NCBI RefSeq assembly: GCF_041224595.1
Contig: NZ_JBGFGN010000119.1
Span: forward strand, 1-64,000
Direction of reading: 5' to 3'
Source: Donghicola sp041224595
GTDB taxonomy: Bacteria; Pseudomonadota; Alphaproteobacteria; Rhodobacterales; Rhodobacteraceae
DNA length: 64,000 nt
Shown here: positions 24,611 to 33,683 of the stretch, one piece after another
Position numbering within the stretch: position 1 is the stretch's first letter
How the letters are laid out: every line of letters begins with the position of its first letter
Translations under genes and position numbers: made by a program
The notes under the pieces: generated by a model
The model's input: the letters and a program-made list of their open reading frames with translations, nothing else
What the model was told of the DNA's origin: nothing
Database searches by the model: none

Positions 24611-26785
24611 TCAATCTTCTGTGTGCGTCAGTTTGGGAACATCTGCGGCGCCGGCGGACCCGCGACCAGAGAGCGAAGGGTTTTCCATAAAGAAGCGATG
24701 GCAGCTGAAGGCGAACTTCCCTTCCTCGAGGTGGGCGCGCTGGAACTTGCCATCTGGGCCCATGACCCAGCTTTGGGCGACGTCGGCCATGTTGGCGGCC
24801 ATGATCTGATCGACGATCTGTGCCTTCACGGTGGGGTTCTCGATCTCGATCAAGGTTTCCACCCGGCGGTTCAGGTTGCGGCCCATCCAGTCGGCCGAGG
24901 ACATGAACACCCGCGCCTGCCGAGAGGGCAGAGCATGACCGTTGCCAAAGCAGGCGATCCGCGAATGCTCAAGGAACCGGCCCACGATGGATTTCACGCG
25001 GATATTTTCTGACATACCTTTGATGCCCGGACGCAACCCGCATATGCCTCGGATGACCAGCGACACGGGAACACCAGCCTGAGATGCACCATACAGAGCG
25101 TCGATCACGTCAGGCTCGATCAGCGAATTCATCTTGGCCCAAATACCCGAAGGACGCCCGGCACGGGCGTTCTCTGCTTCCTCTCCGATCATGCGGATCA
25201 GGTCGGCCTTCATGTTGGTGGGGCTGATCGACAGGTTTTCTAGGTGCTCGGGCATGGCGTAGCCGGACAGGTAGTTGAACACCTTGACCGCGTCGCGCCC
25301 GACAGAGGGGTTGCATGTGAAAAGGCTAAGGTCGGTATAAATCTTGGCCGTAATCGGGTGGTAGTTGCCAGTGCCAAAGTGGCTGTAGGTGACCAGCTGG
25401 TCGCCCTCGCGGCGGACCACGGTGCTGATCTTGGCGTGGGTTTTCTGGTCCACAAAGCCATACACCACGTGGGCGCCCGCGCGTTCCAAACGGCGTGACT
25501 GACGGATGTTGGCAGCCTCGTCAAAGCGGGCTTTGAGCTCGACCAAGGCGGTGACGGATTTGCCATCCTCAGCAGCCTCGCACAGCGCTTCGACAATGGG
25601 GCTGTCCTTGGACGTGCGGTAAAGGGTCTGCTTGATCGCCACCACATTCGGGTCGCGCGCGGCCTGCTGGAGGAAACGCACCACCATATCAAACGTCTCG
25701 TAAGGGTGGTGGAGCAGCATGTCCTTCTGGCGGATCGCCTTGAAGATGTCGCCGTCGTGGTCGGTCACACGTTCGGGAACGCGGGGGGTGAAACTGGGCC
25801 ACAACAGATGTGGCAGGTCGTCGATCACCAGTTCCTTGAGGTCAGAGACGCCGATCACGCCGTCCACTTCGATGACCTCTTCGTCGCTCAGGTGGAGTTC
25901 GCGCATGATGATGTCGAGCAGGTTCTTGGGCGCACCGGCAGAGACTTTCATGCGGATCACCTCGCCACGGCGGCGACGCTTTAGGGCGCTTTCGAATTCG
26001 CGCACCAGATCTTCGGCTTCTTCTTCGACTTCCAGATCGCTGTCGCGCAGCACGCGGAAGGTACAATGCCCCTTGAGCCGGTAGCCTGGGAACAGCTGGT
26101 TCAGATGGAGCAGTAGCAGCTCTTCGAGCGGGATGTAGCGGAACTGGTCAGGCTCGGAGGGCAGGCGGGTGAAACGGGGGACCTGCGCGGGAATAGGCAG
26201 CAGGGCGTGCAGGATTTTGCCATCGCGGCTGCGTTCCAGTTGCAGTGCCAGCGAAAAGCCGGTGTTCGGGATGAAGGGGAAGGGGTGGGCAGGGTCAATT
26301 GCCAAAGGGGAAAGAACCGCGAAGACCTGATTGAGGAAGACGTCTGCCAGATAGTCTTCGTCCTCTTCGGTCAACGAGGCGCGGTCGTAGATGGTCAAAT
26401 TGTTTTCTTCCATCTCGGCCCGCAGGGTCCGCCACGCGCTTTGTTGGCGGTCCATCAGGTCGCGGGCGTCCGCATCGATCAGCTTCAATTGCTGGGACGG
26501 GGTCAGGCCGTCTTGGGCTGGTGTGGTGTTGCCCTCGCGTTTCAGTTCGCGCAGACCAGCGACGCGGACGGTGTAGAATTCATCGAGGTTGGTGGCGGAA
26601 ATCGACAGGAAACGCAGCCGTTCCAAGAGCGGCACGCGCGGGTTCTCGGCCTCTTCGAGAACGCGCATGTTGAACCCCAGCCAGCTCAGTTCGCGGTTAT
26701 AGAGGCGCTTGGGGCCTTCGATCTCTTCGGCGGGCAGCTCGATAGGCTCTGAAAAGCCTGCGTGCAAGAAATCAACTACGTCCAC
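24611..26785 (-). CDS. ppk1: Polyphosphate kinase 1
   Basis: Membrane-associated enzyme that builds polyphosphate from ATP, 724 residues, normal length. Domains N, H, C1 and C2 are all present: RELSWLGFNMRVLEEAENP at the N-terminus, HHPYETFDMVVRFLQQAA for the start of the C1 domain, and VYGFVDQKTHAKISTV with the autophosphorylated histidine (about His450), then SHFGTGNYHP. C2 contains SVPLVI-type and RRVETLIEIENP segments. The start is GTG at 26785 with AAGAGGACTTC upstream. It lies between hdaA and ppx on the same strand. Confidence 0.96.
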   Translation of the reverse strand: MDVVDFLHAGFSEPIELPAEEIEGPKRLYNRELSWLGFNMRVLEEAENPRVPLLERLRFLSISATNLDEFYTVRVAGLRELKREGNTTPAQDGLTPSQQLKLIDADARDLMDRQQSAWRTLRAEMEENNLTIYDRASLTEEDEDYLADVFLNQVFAVLSPLAIDPAHPFPFIPNTGFSLALQLERSRDGKILHALLPIPAQVPRFTRLPSEPDQFRYIPLEELLLLHLNQLFPGYRLKGHCTFRVLRDSDLEVEEEAEDLVREFESALKRRRRGEVIRMKVSAGAPKNLLDIIMRELHLSDEEVIEVDGVIGVSDLKELVIDDLPHLLWPSFTPRVPERVTDHDGDIFKAIRQKDMLLHHPYETFDMVVRFLQQAARDPNVVAIKQTLYRTSKDSPIVEALCEAAEDGKSVTALVELKARFDEAANIRQSRRLERAGAHVVYGFVDQKTHAKISTVVRREGDQLVTYSHFGTGNYHPITAKIYTDLSLFTCNPSVGRDAVKVFNYLSGYAMPEHLENLSISPTNMKADLIRMIGEEAENARAGRPSGIWAKMNSLIEPDVIDALYGASQAGVPVSLVIRGICGLRPGIKGMSENIRVKSIVGRFLEHSRIACFGNGHALPSRQARVFMSSADWMGRNLNRRVETLIEIENPTVKAQIVDQIMAANMADVAQSWVMGPDGKFQRAHLEEGKFAFSCHRFFMENPSLSGRGSAGAADVPKLTHTED

Positions 26786-26823
26786 GATCAGAAGTCCTCT
26801 TGGGGTGTTATGGCCTAATCAAA

Positions 26824-27501
26824 TTACCTGTTTCGTAGCTTGTCCAGCACCTCTGACGCAAGCTTGCGATTGACCGCGCGGTTCTGTTCCAGACCGGTTT
26901 TGTCGATGGCGGCGACCACTTTGATCGCGCTGGAAAAAGAGCGGTCCATATGCCGGAGCAAATAGGTGATCGTGTCGGGGCTGGGGAACAGTTGGCGGTC
27001 AGCAAACAGCTTGGTCAGGACGGCGGTCAGCAGAGCGTCATCGGGGGCCTCTAGGCCGATGGACTGCGCGCCCTGCATCCGGCTCTGTAGATCGGGCAGC
27101 GTCAGGCCCCAGACCTGCGCGGGGCGGGTGTCGGTCAACAGCAGGCGATTGCCCTCGGCCAGGACCAGATTGTGCAGGTGGAACAGTAGCTCTTCGGCCG
27201 CGCGGTCACCCGCAATCGCCGAGATGTCCTCGATCGCGACGTGGTTTTTTGCCAGCGACGGAATGTCGAGCCCCGCCAGATCGCGGCTGTTCAGGATCGT
27301 GGCGTTGGTTGTTTCGGCCCACACATGCGCCAAGTGGGTTTTGCCAGAGCCCTCGGGGCCATACAGCACCAGCTTGCCACCCGCCCAATTGCGCCAGCCA
27401 TCCAGCAGGGCAACCGCCATCGCGTTGCCGGGCGAGACAAAGAAGTCCTCTCGGCCCAAAGCGGGGCGCACTGGCAGATCAAAGCTAAGCTGGCGTGCCA
27501 T
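26824..27501 (-). CDS. hdaA: DnaA-related inactivator HdaA
   Basis: AAA+ protein of the Hda family, 225 residues, which with the loaded beta clamp promotes DnaA-ATP hydrolysis and so limits re-initiation. The N-terminus MARQLSFDLP carries the clamp-binding motif (QLSFDLP). The Walker A motif is YGPEGSGKTHL, Walker B is HVAIEDI, and the arginine-finger and sensor regions resemble the DnaA domain III. The ATG at 27501 lies 3 bases from the stop of the upstream permease gene and has no clear ribosome-binding site of its own, so it is probably translated by coupling. A chromosomal DnaA of this genome is not in the window. Confidence 0.92.
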   Translation of the reverse strand: MARQLSFDLPVRPALGREDFFVSPGNAMAVALLDGWRNWAGGKLVLYGPEGSGKTHLAHVWAETTNATILNSRDLAGLDIPSLAKNHVAIEDISAIAGDRAAEELLFHLHNLVLAEGNRLLLTDTRPAQVWGLTLPDLQSRMQGAQSIGLEAPDDALLTAVLTKLFADRQLFPSPDTITYLLRHMDRSFSSAIKVVAAIDKTGLEQNRAVNRKLASEVLDKLRNR

Positions 27502-27504
27502 CGG

Positions 27505-28572
27505 TTACGGTGCGTCCCTGCCGGTCAGGCCGCGATACAGGCGGCTGTCTTTGTATTGTGCGGCGATGTAACGGATCACCACCCCAAGAGAGGCCGCCAG
27601 CGGTACAGCAACCAGAAGGCCGATGAAACCGAAAATCGAGCCAAAGACAGACAGGGCAAGGATGAGCCAGACTGGGTGCAAACCCACCGAATTGCCGATG
27701 AGCATGGGAGTCAGCACGTTGCCCTCTAGGATCTGGCCAACCTGGAACACGGCAAAGACCGCGGCGATCATCCACCAGTCCCCCCAAAACTGGAATAGCG
27801 CCAGACCGATGGACAAGACGCCGCCCACGATTGCGCCCACATAGGGGATAAAGCTGACAATGCCCGCGATGAATCCCACGACGAGGCCAAAGTTCAGGCC
27901 CACGATCATCAGCGAAATCGCATAATATGCGCCAAGGATCAGGCAGACTGTGCCTTGGCCGCGGACAAAACTAGCGAGTGTCGCGTCAATGTCGTTGAAG
28001 ATCTTGCGCACAATGGGTGCATGGTCGCGGGGCAACAGGTCGTCAATCTTGGCGATCATGTTGTCCCAGTCCAAAAGAAGATAGAACGACACCACTGGCA
28101 CCACGACAAAGAACATAGCGATGTTCAGCAGGGATGCAGCAGAGGAGAGGGCGCCTTGGAGCAGCGTGCCGCCTTTTTCCTGAATGGTCTGCCCTGCGGC
28201 GGTCAGCGCGTTGTGCACGGGGCTGCCGCTGGCGATCAGCTCTGGGAAGCGCGACGTCAGGCTCGACTTCAGGCGGTCCATAATCTCTGGCGCGGTTTTG
28301 AACAGGTTTACGGCTTGCTCGGCCATGGTCGGGATGATGACCAACGCTGCCGCTGCAAACACCAAAATAGCGACCAAAGTGATGACCACAGTTGCCATCG
28401 CGCGCGTCAACCCGCGTTCTTCGAGCCAGTCGGCAACTGGATCTAGGAAATAGGCGACAGCCGCGCCCACAAAGAACGGCAACAGCGTGTCCCCAAGCAC
28501 CCAAAGAATGGCAAAGAAAACGACGGCGGCGATTCCCCAGTATTTTGCCTGTTGCTTTGCAGGTAGAGCCAT
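27505..28572 (-). CDS. AI-2E family (PerM/YdiK) permease
   Basis: Inner-membrane protein of the AI-2E transporter family, 355 residues. It has an N-terminal helix pair, a large soluble segment (about 85-145), and a C-terminal group of five to six helices with the conserved FIPYVGAIVGGVLSIGLALF and EGNVLTPMLIGNSVGLHPVW motifs. The family includes small-molecule and sodium/proton exporters; the substrate here is unknown and the AI-2 label should not be taken literally. It is the first gene of a leftward group with hdaA, ppk1 and ppx. Confidence 0.9.
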   Translation of the reverse strand: MALPAKQQAKYWGIAAVVFFAILWVLGDTLLPFFVGAAVAYFLDPVADWLEERGLTRAMATVVITLVAILVFAAAALVIIPTMAEQAVNLFKTAPEIMDRLKSSLTSRFPELIASGSPVHNALTAAGQTIQEKGGTLLQGALSSAASLLNIAMFFVVVPVVSFYLLLDWDNMIAKIDDLLPRDHAPIVRKIFNDIDATLASFVRGQGTVCLILGAYYAISLMIVGLNFGLVVGFIAGIVSFIPYVGAIVGGVLSIGLALFQFWGDWWMIAAVFAVFQVGQILEGNVLTPMLIGNSVGLHPVWLILALSVFGSIFGFIGLLVAVPLAASLGVVIRYIAAQYKDSRLYRGLTGRDAP

Positions 28573-28729
28573 GGGTCATCCTCCGATCGATCATTCAGGT
28601 TTTCGCCGAAGCGGCGTGATTATGCAAGCGCAGCGCCGGTTTGGCGGGGTCCGGCCCGACTTAGCTGTTTCCAAGGGGCGTTTGGCGCTTTAAACCCCTG
28701 CAAAACGAAATCACTGTTCCGAGGGTTCC

Positions 28730-30085
28730 ATGCGCCTGTCCCGCTACTTCCTGCCCGTGCTCAAGGAGACGCCTGCCGACGCGCAGATCGTCAGCCACCG
28801 CCTGATGCTGCGGGCCGGTATGATCAAGCAAACCAGCGCCGGTATCTATTCCTGGCTGCCGCTGGGTTTCAAAGTCCTGCGCAAGATCGAAAACATCGTC
28901 CATGACGAGCAGATCAAGGCCGGCCACATCCCCATGCAGATGCCCACCCTTCAGTCGGCGGATCTGTGGCGCGAGTCCGGTCGCTATGACGGCTATGGTC
29001 AGGAAATGCTGCGGATGAAGGACCGTCACGACCGTGACATGCTGTTCTCGCCTACCGCAGAAGAGCTGTTCACCGACGTCTTCCGCAGCTACGTGCGCAG
29101 CTACAAAGATCTGCCGCTGACGCTCTATCAAATCCAGTGGAAATTCCGCGACGAAGTCCGCCCGCGTTTCGGCGTGATGCGTGGCCGCGAATTCTACATG
29201 AAGGACGGCTACAACTTCGACCTGACCAAAGAGGACGCGCTGCACGCCTACAACCGTCACCTTGTTAGCTACCTGCGCACCTACGAGCGCATGGGCCTGC
29301 AGGCGATTCCGATGCGTGCTGATTCCGGCCCGATTGGCGGCGATAACACCCACGAATTCCTTGTTCTGGCGGACACCGGCGAATCCGAAGTCTTCTACGA
29401 TGCCGAGATCACCGATCTGACCTTTGGCGACCGCGAGATCGATTTCGCGGACAAAGAGCAGTGCCAGGCCGTACTGGAAGAGTTTACCAGCCGCTACGCG
29501 CGCACGGACGAGACCCACGACGAAGCCGTCTACAACGAAATCCCCGAAGAGCGCCGCCGCGTTGCGCGTGGGATCGAAGTTGGCCAGATTTTCTACTTCG
29601 GCACCAAGTATTCGGACGCCATGGGTGCGACCGTTCAGGACGCCGAGGGCAACAAGGTTCCCGTTCACATGGGCAGCCACGGCATCGGCGTCAGCCGCTT
29701 GCTGGGTGCGATCATCGAAGCCAGCCACGACGAAAACGGCATCATTTGGCCCGAGGGCGTAACCCCGTTCCACGTGGGCATCGTGAACCTAAAGCAAGGT
29801 GACGAAGAGACCGACGGCGCTTGCGAAAGCCTCTACGCGGCGCTCGGAGCAGCCGGTCTGGAGCCTCTGTATGACGACCGCAAAGAACGCGCGGGTGCGA
29901 AATTCGCAACGATGGATCTAATCGGTCTGCCTTGGCGCATCACCATCGGTCCGCGTGGCCTGAAAAACGGTGTTGTCGAACTGACCAGCCGCCGTACTGG
30001 CGAGAGCGAAGAGCTGTCACCCGAAGCCGCGGTTGAAAAAATCAAAGAGATCTACGCGAAACATCCCGATCCCAAGGGCCTGTAA
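28730..30085 (+). CDS. proS: Prolyl-tRNA synthetase (short form)
   Basis: Class II aminoacyl-tRNA synthetase that charges tRNA-Pro, 451 residues. This is the compact alphaproteobacterial form lacking the large editing insertion found in the E. coli enzyme. Motif 1 is near SRLMLRAGMIKQTSAGIYSW, motif 2 is RDEVRPRFGVMRGREFYMKD, and motif 3 is GSHGIGVSRLLGAIIEA. The anticodon-binding domain occupies the last 100 residues. It begins at 28730 after GAGGGTTCC and ends at a strong terminator. Because the editing domain is absent, a separate deacylase is presumably encoded elsewhere. Confidence 0.96.
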   Translation: MRLSRYFLPVLKETPADAQIVSHRLMLRAGMIKQTSAGIYSWLPLGFKVLRKIENIVHDEQIKAGHIPMQMPTLQSADLWRESGRYDGYGQEMLRMKDRHDRDMLFSPTAEELFTDVFRSYVRSYKDLPLTLYQIQWKFRDEVRPRFGVMRGREFYMKDGYNFDLTKEDALHAYNRHLVSYLRTYERMGLQAIPMRADSGPIGGDNTHEFLVLADTGESEVFYDAEITDLTFGDREIDFADKEQCQAVLEEFTSRYARTDETHDEAVYNEIPEERRRVARGIEVGQIFYFGTKYSDAMGATVQDAEGNKVPVHMGSHGIGVSRLLGAIIEASHDENGIIWPEGVTPFHVGIVNLKQGDEETDGACESLYAALGAAGLEPLYDDRKERAGAKFATMDLIGLPWRITIGPRGLKNGVVELTSRRTGESEELSPEAAVEKIKEIYAKHPDPKGL

Positions 30086-30109
30086 GGTCTGTTATCGAAT
30101 GCAGTCAAA

Positions 30110-30138
30110 GGCTCCGGTGCTCTGCCGGAGCCTTTTTT
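30110..30138 (+). terminator. Terminator of proS
   Basis: GGCTCCGG and CCGGAGCC form a perfect 8-bp stem with a 7-base loop, followed by TTTTTT. Confidence 0.92.
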
Positions 30139-30314
30139 CATGCCCCACTGATTCGCAAAGCTACGGACTAGGCCGGCCCCCCGCCGAACGCATCGCAAAT
30201 TTCCGCCAAATCGGTACCAAGAGCGCTGACATCGTCGGTTTTGCATAATTCTCTGGTCGCATTTTTGGATACGATCCGATATGCCTACGGGTCAGTTTCA
30301 AACGCGAACGGGTC

Positions 30315-30815
30315 ATGTTTTTAAGGGCTTTTGTGGTCAGTCTTGGTATTGTTTCGGGAGCAGGGTTTTCGCAATTTCCCGAGTTTTCGCAACAATACCT
30401 CCAGCGATTAGGCGGCGCGGTCGAAGAGTTGTCGACTGTGGTGCGCGACTTTGACCGTTCGGCGGCGACCTTTGGCATGTCCCGCCACAAAGCCTTGGAC
30501 GAGATGAATGGATCGCCGTTTTTGCAACGGCGGCAGGCAGATTTGCGGCGGACAATCTCGCGATACGAAGAGCTGAACGATGCCTATAGCGCACTGCGGT
30601 ACGCCGGCCCTTTCACGCGATTCTACGATCTACATTTTATGTTCGATGAAAAGATTCTGGCAGGCACGTGGGAGGACTATCAACCCGCGGTTCCCTTGAC
30701 GATCGAGGGCGGGCTCTTCGCGATCTTTGGTGCATTATCTGGGGCGAGCGCAGCATCGGTCATCGGCAAGCTTTTCCGACCTTGGCGGAAACGAAAGAAA
30801 CCCACGGCGGCGTGA
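30315..30815 (+). CDS. DUF2937-like membrane protein
   Basis: Protein of 166 residues resembling DUF2937. It has an N-terminal hydrophobic segment (MFLRAFVVSLGIVSGAGFSQ), a central helical region (QYLQRLGGAVEELSTVVRDF), and a second hydrophobic segment near the end (LTIEGGLFAIFGALSGASAA), followed by a basic tail. The two membrane segments suggest that the middle lies in the periplasm. The family function is unknown. It precedes lolC by 54 bases on the same strand and may be in its transcript, though 176 bases separate it from the proS terminator. Confidence 0.78.
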   Translation: MFLRAFVVSLGIVSGAGFSQFPEFSQQYLQRLGGAVEELSTVVRDFDRSAATFGMSRHKALDEMNGSPFLQRRQADLRRTISRYEELNDAYSALRYAGPFTRFYDLHFMFDEKILAGTWEDYQPAVPLTIEGGLFAIFGALSGASAASVIGKLFRPWRKRKKPTAA

Positions 30816-30869
30816 CTTGACCCGCGAGGCGCGATTTGCGCATCTACGCGCGAACTGTCGAGGAACCTC

Positions 30870-32156
30870 ATGGCCCATACCACACCTCCCTTTGCTCCTT
30901 TTGAATTCATGATTGCTTGGCGGTACTTGCGCGCCAAACGCGCCGAAGGGGGCGTAAGTGTCATGACATGGATCTCTTTGCTGGGGATCACGCTGGCGGT
31001 CTTTGCTTTGATTGCGACGTTGGCCGTACGCTCCGGTTTCCGCGAAGAGTTTGTGGATACGATCCTAGGGGCAAATGCGCATATCACGGTCTATCAGGAC
31101 ATGCAGGTCTCTGAGACCGGCGCAACCAGTCGCAAGATTGAAGATTACATTGAGATGGCAGAGCGCATTGCCGCAGTGCCTGGCGTTGTGCACGCGGCCC
31201 CCTTGGTGAAGGGGCAGGTGATGGCGAGCGCGCGGGGCCGGAATGCAGGGGTCGAGGTCTTTGGTATCAGCGCGGCCGATCTGCAAGGCATCCCTCGTAT
31301 CGCCAACCCTCAAGAGGCCGTCGGCACATTGGACCGGTTCGAAGACGGCATCGCGATCGGCTCCGGAGTTGCGCGGGAGTTGGGCTTGTTTGTTGGGGAT
31401 AAAGTGCAGCTCATCTCGCCGAATGGTGTGAAAACCGCCTTTGGCACTAGTCCTCGAGTCAAAGCCTACGAGGTCGTCTACATTTTCACGGCGGGTCGAT
31501 ATGACGTGGACCGCACGCGCGCCTACCTCCCGTTTGCCGAAGCTCAAGCGTATTTCAACTCTCCTGAAGCCGCTGACGAGATCGAAGTTATGCTCGACAC
31601 GCCCTCGGATGTCGAAGCGATGGTTTTGCCTGTGTTTCAAGCCGCCGGGGACCGAGCAATGATCTGGACTTGGCGCGATGCCAGCGGGGCCTTTTTGCAG
31701 GCTCTGGAGGTTGAGGACAACGTAATGTTTGTCATCCTCTCGATCCTCGTGCTGATCGCGGCGATGAACATCACCAGCGGCTTGATTATGCTTGTGAAAA
31801 ACAAAGGTCGTGACATTGGGATTCTGCGCACAATGGGCCTGACCGAAGGTGCCGTTCTGCGGGTATTTTTCCTGTGTGGGGCGTTCACGGGCGTACTGGG
31901 GACGATCGCCGGCGTGATCCTTGGATGTCTCTTCGCGATTTACATCGACCCGATCTTTTCGCTCGTTAACTACGTTGCGGGCGGTGGGGTATGGGATCCT
32001 CAAATTCGCGGTTTGTATAACCTGCCTGCCAAACTTGAATTGGCGGATGTGCTGAGCGCGGTGTTCCTGTCCTTGGGCCTGAGCTTTGTCGTGACGATTT
32101 TCCCGGCCCGACGCGCGGCGCGGATGAACCCAGTGGAGGCGCTGCGCTATGAGTAA
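30870..32156 (+). CDS. lolC: Lipoprotein-releasing ABC transporter permease (LolC/E)
   Basis: Inner-membrane permease of the Lol system that frees outer-membrane lipoproteins for delivery by LolA, 428 residues. It has the MacB/Lol layout: one N-terminal helix (about 33-55, ISLLGITLAVFALIATLAV), a large periplasmic domain, and three C-terminal helices (VIADVL-type segments near 280-420) ending in ARRAARMNPVEALRYE. As in many alphaproteobacteria only one permease gene is present, so it probably forms a homodimer. It overlaps lolD by 8 bases. The start has GAGGAACCTC before ATG. Confidence 0.93.
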   Translation: MAHTTPPFAPFEFMIAWRYLRAKRAEGGVSVMTWISLLGITLAVFALIATLAVRSGFREEFVDTILGANAHITVYQDMQVSETGATSRKIEDYIEMAERIAAVPGVVHAAPLVKGQVMASARGRNAGVEVFGISAADLQGIPRIANPQEAVGTLDRFEDGIAIGSGVARELGLFVGDKVQLISPNGVKTAFGTSPRVKAYEVVYIFTAGRYDVDRTRAYLPFAEAQAYFNSPEAADEIEVMLDTPSDVEAMVLPVFQAAGDRAMIWTWRDASGAFLQALEVEDNVMFVILSILVLIAAMNITSGLIMLVKNKGRDIGILRTMGLTEGAVLRVFFLCGAFTGVLGTIAGVILGCLFAIYIDPIFSLVNYVAGGGVWDPQIRGLYNLPAKLELADVLSAVFLSLGLSFVVTIFPARRAARMNPVEALRYE

Positions 32157-32823
32157 GGCACTGGAACTAAGCGCGATCGAGAAAGTCTACAAGCGGGGCG
32201 AGCCCGGCGAAGTGGCCGTTTTGCGCGGGGCAGAGTTGACGTTGGACGCGGGTGAGGTCGTGGCTTTGGTCGCGCCGTCCGGGGCAGGAAAATCGACCTT
32301 GCTGCACATCGCGGGGCTCTTGGATACCCCCGATGCGGGGCAGGTCGTTGTGGGCGGTCAGGATGTGACTGGCGCCAGTGACCGGCAGCGGACGCGGGTG
32401 CGGCGGGGGGACTTGGGTTTTGTGTACCAGTTCCACCATTTGCTGCCGGAGTTTTCGGCGCTGGAGAACGTGGTTTTGCCGCAGCTTGCAAACGGCGTGG
32501 GCGCCAAGGTTGCTGAAGAAAAGGCAAAGAACCTTCTGACTCACATGGGCTTAGAAGGGCGGATGACGCACCGTCCGGCGGCGCTTTCGGGCGGGGAACA
32601 GCAGCGGGTTGCGATCGCGCGGGCGCTGGCGAATGGGCCCAAGGTTTTGCTGGCGGACGAGCCGACGGGCAACCTTGATCCGGGGACCAGTGAGCGGGTG
32701 TTTAATGCGCTTATGGATCTGGTGCGCGAGACCGGTTTGGCGGCGCTGATTGCCACGCATAACCCTGAATTGGCTGGGAAAATGGACCGGACGGTGACGT
32801 TGTCAGACGGGCTTCTGCGCTGA
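32149..32823 (+). CDS. lolD: Lipoprotein-releasing ABC ATPase
   Basis: ATPase of the Lol lipoprotein-release complex, 224 residues, cytoplasmic face of the inner membrane. Walker A is APSGAGKST, in which the first glycine of the usual GPSGSGKST is alanine. The signature is LSGGEQQRVAIARAL, Walker B is KVLLADEPTGNLDP, and the H-loop is LIATHN. The start overlaps lolC by 8 bases, so the two subunits are translationally coupled. The gene ends at the edge of a long gene-poor stretch. Confidence 0.95.
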   Translation: MSKALELSAIEKVYKRGEPGEVAVLRGAELTLDAGEVVALVAPSGAGKSTLLHIAGLLDTPDAGQVVVGGQDVTGASDRQRTRVRRGDLGFVYQFHHLLPEFSALENVVLPQLANGVGAKVAEEKAKNLLTHMGLEGRMTHRPAALSGGEQQRVAIARALANGPKVLLADEPTGNLDPGTSERVFNALMDLVRETGLAALIATHNPELAGKMDRTVTLSDGLLR

Positions 32824-33277
32824 GCTCTTGGGTATCCGAGGGGGTAGGGCATGTCGCCCAAAGAGAGCGCCGATTGGCCCATCGGGCATGTGGTGGCACG
32901 GCGGGGGCGTTGGTATCAATGACTTAGGAAGAGCGCCTTAAACCACTTAGATAATCCCGGTAGTGGTCGCGGCGTTTGACTTGCGAAACTCGTTAGTTTC
33001 GCCTCCAGAACTCGAACTTTCGCCCAGGGCTTTTGCTCTGGGTATTTTTTTGCCCGATTGCAAATTTTGAGAGTGTTGACGGGGTACGCTGCGGAAATGT
33101 CTGGTCTGGATCACGTCTGGCTGACGTATGGCTTGCGTCATGACGTTGCGCCTGACGTGCGTTTTGGCGGCGTGAATTTGCGGATGGTTAAGGACTTGGG
33201 TCAGACTGCGCGCTGGGCGGCTCTGGACTGGGTCAGAGGTGGCTGGTGGGCGTGGTTGTGGCTGGCCGCTCGACCTT

Positions 33278-33298
33278 GGGTATTTTTGGCAAAAAGAC
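33278..33298 (+). repeat. Dispersed GAGTATTT...AAG intergenic motif, copy 3
   Basis: Reads GGGTATTTTTGGCAAAAAGA in the gene-poor stretch after lolD. Apart from the first bases it is identical to the copy at 62806 over the TATTTTTGGCAAAAAG core. Confidence 0.6.
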
Positions 33299-33399
33299 GC
33301 CTGTGGGTGGCGCTGTGGGGTTGGCGGTCTGGCTTGGGCTGGCCGAAGGGCTGGGCGCGCGGTTTTGGGGCTGTGCGGCGGCGGAGCGGGCGTGCCGGT

Positions 33400-33424
33400 G
33401 AGTATTTTTTCAAAGCAGAAAGAG
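33400..33424 (+). repeat. Dispersed GAGTATTT...AAG intergenic motif, copy 4
   Basis: Reads GAGTATTTTTTCAAAGCAGA then AAGAG. It belongs to a CAAAGCAGAAAG subtype shared with the copies at 36303 and 54910. Confidence 0.6.
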
Positions 33425-33683
33425 GGGACTGGGCGCGGGGTGTTTGACGGCTAGGCGCTGGGTGGCTGATTGTTGACCTAGACACCGAGCGTTGACCGTG
33501 GGGGCTCTTGGTTTGACGTGCTGTGCTATGAGGTCAAACCCTGCGTTCGGGCCAGCCCGAACGCTGCGCCCGACCCGCCCCCCAGGGCGGGCGCATGTGC
33601 GCCCTCCCTCGGGTACGGGCGCTATATGACATTGATATTGGGGTATCTCTGGCTGAGAGAGTGTTCCCAAGAAGGCCTCTAAA

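Larger units (their letters stand above)
32824..33683. other. Gene-poor stretch with motif copies and hairpins
   Basis: About 860 bases without a gene I can support. It holds two clear and one or two degraded copies of the dispersed motif (near 32828, 33039, 33278 and 33400) and, between 33511 and 33604, four stem-loops: GTTTGAC/GTCAAAC, GCGTTCGGG/CCCGAACGC, CCGCCC/GGGCGG and GGGCGC/GCGCCC. A rightward 129-codon open frame at 33058-33447 contains motif copies and a Trp/Gly/Arg-rich product, and I do not regard it as a gene. It may be the remains of decayed DNA. Confidence 0.6.

Noticed and set aside
33058..33447. Open frame of 129 codons after lolD
   Set aside because: It contains two copies of the dispersed motif and encodes a Trp/Gly/Arg-rich product without family features; no convincing ribosome-binding site.
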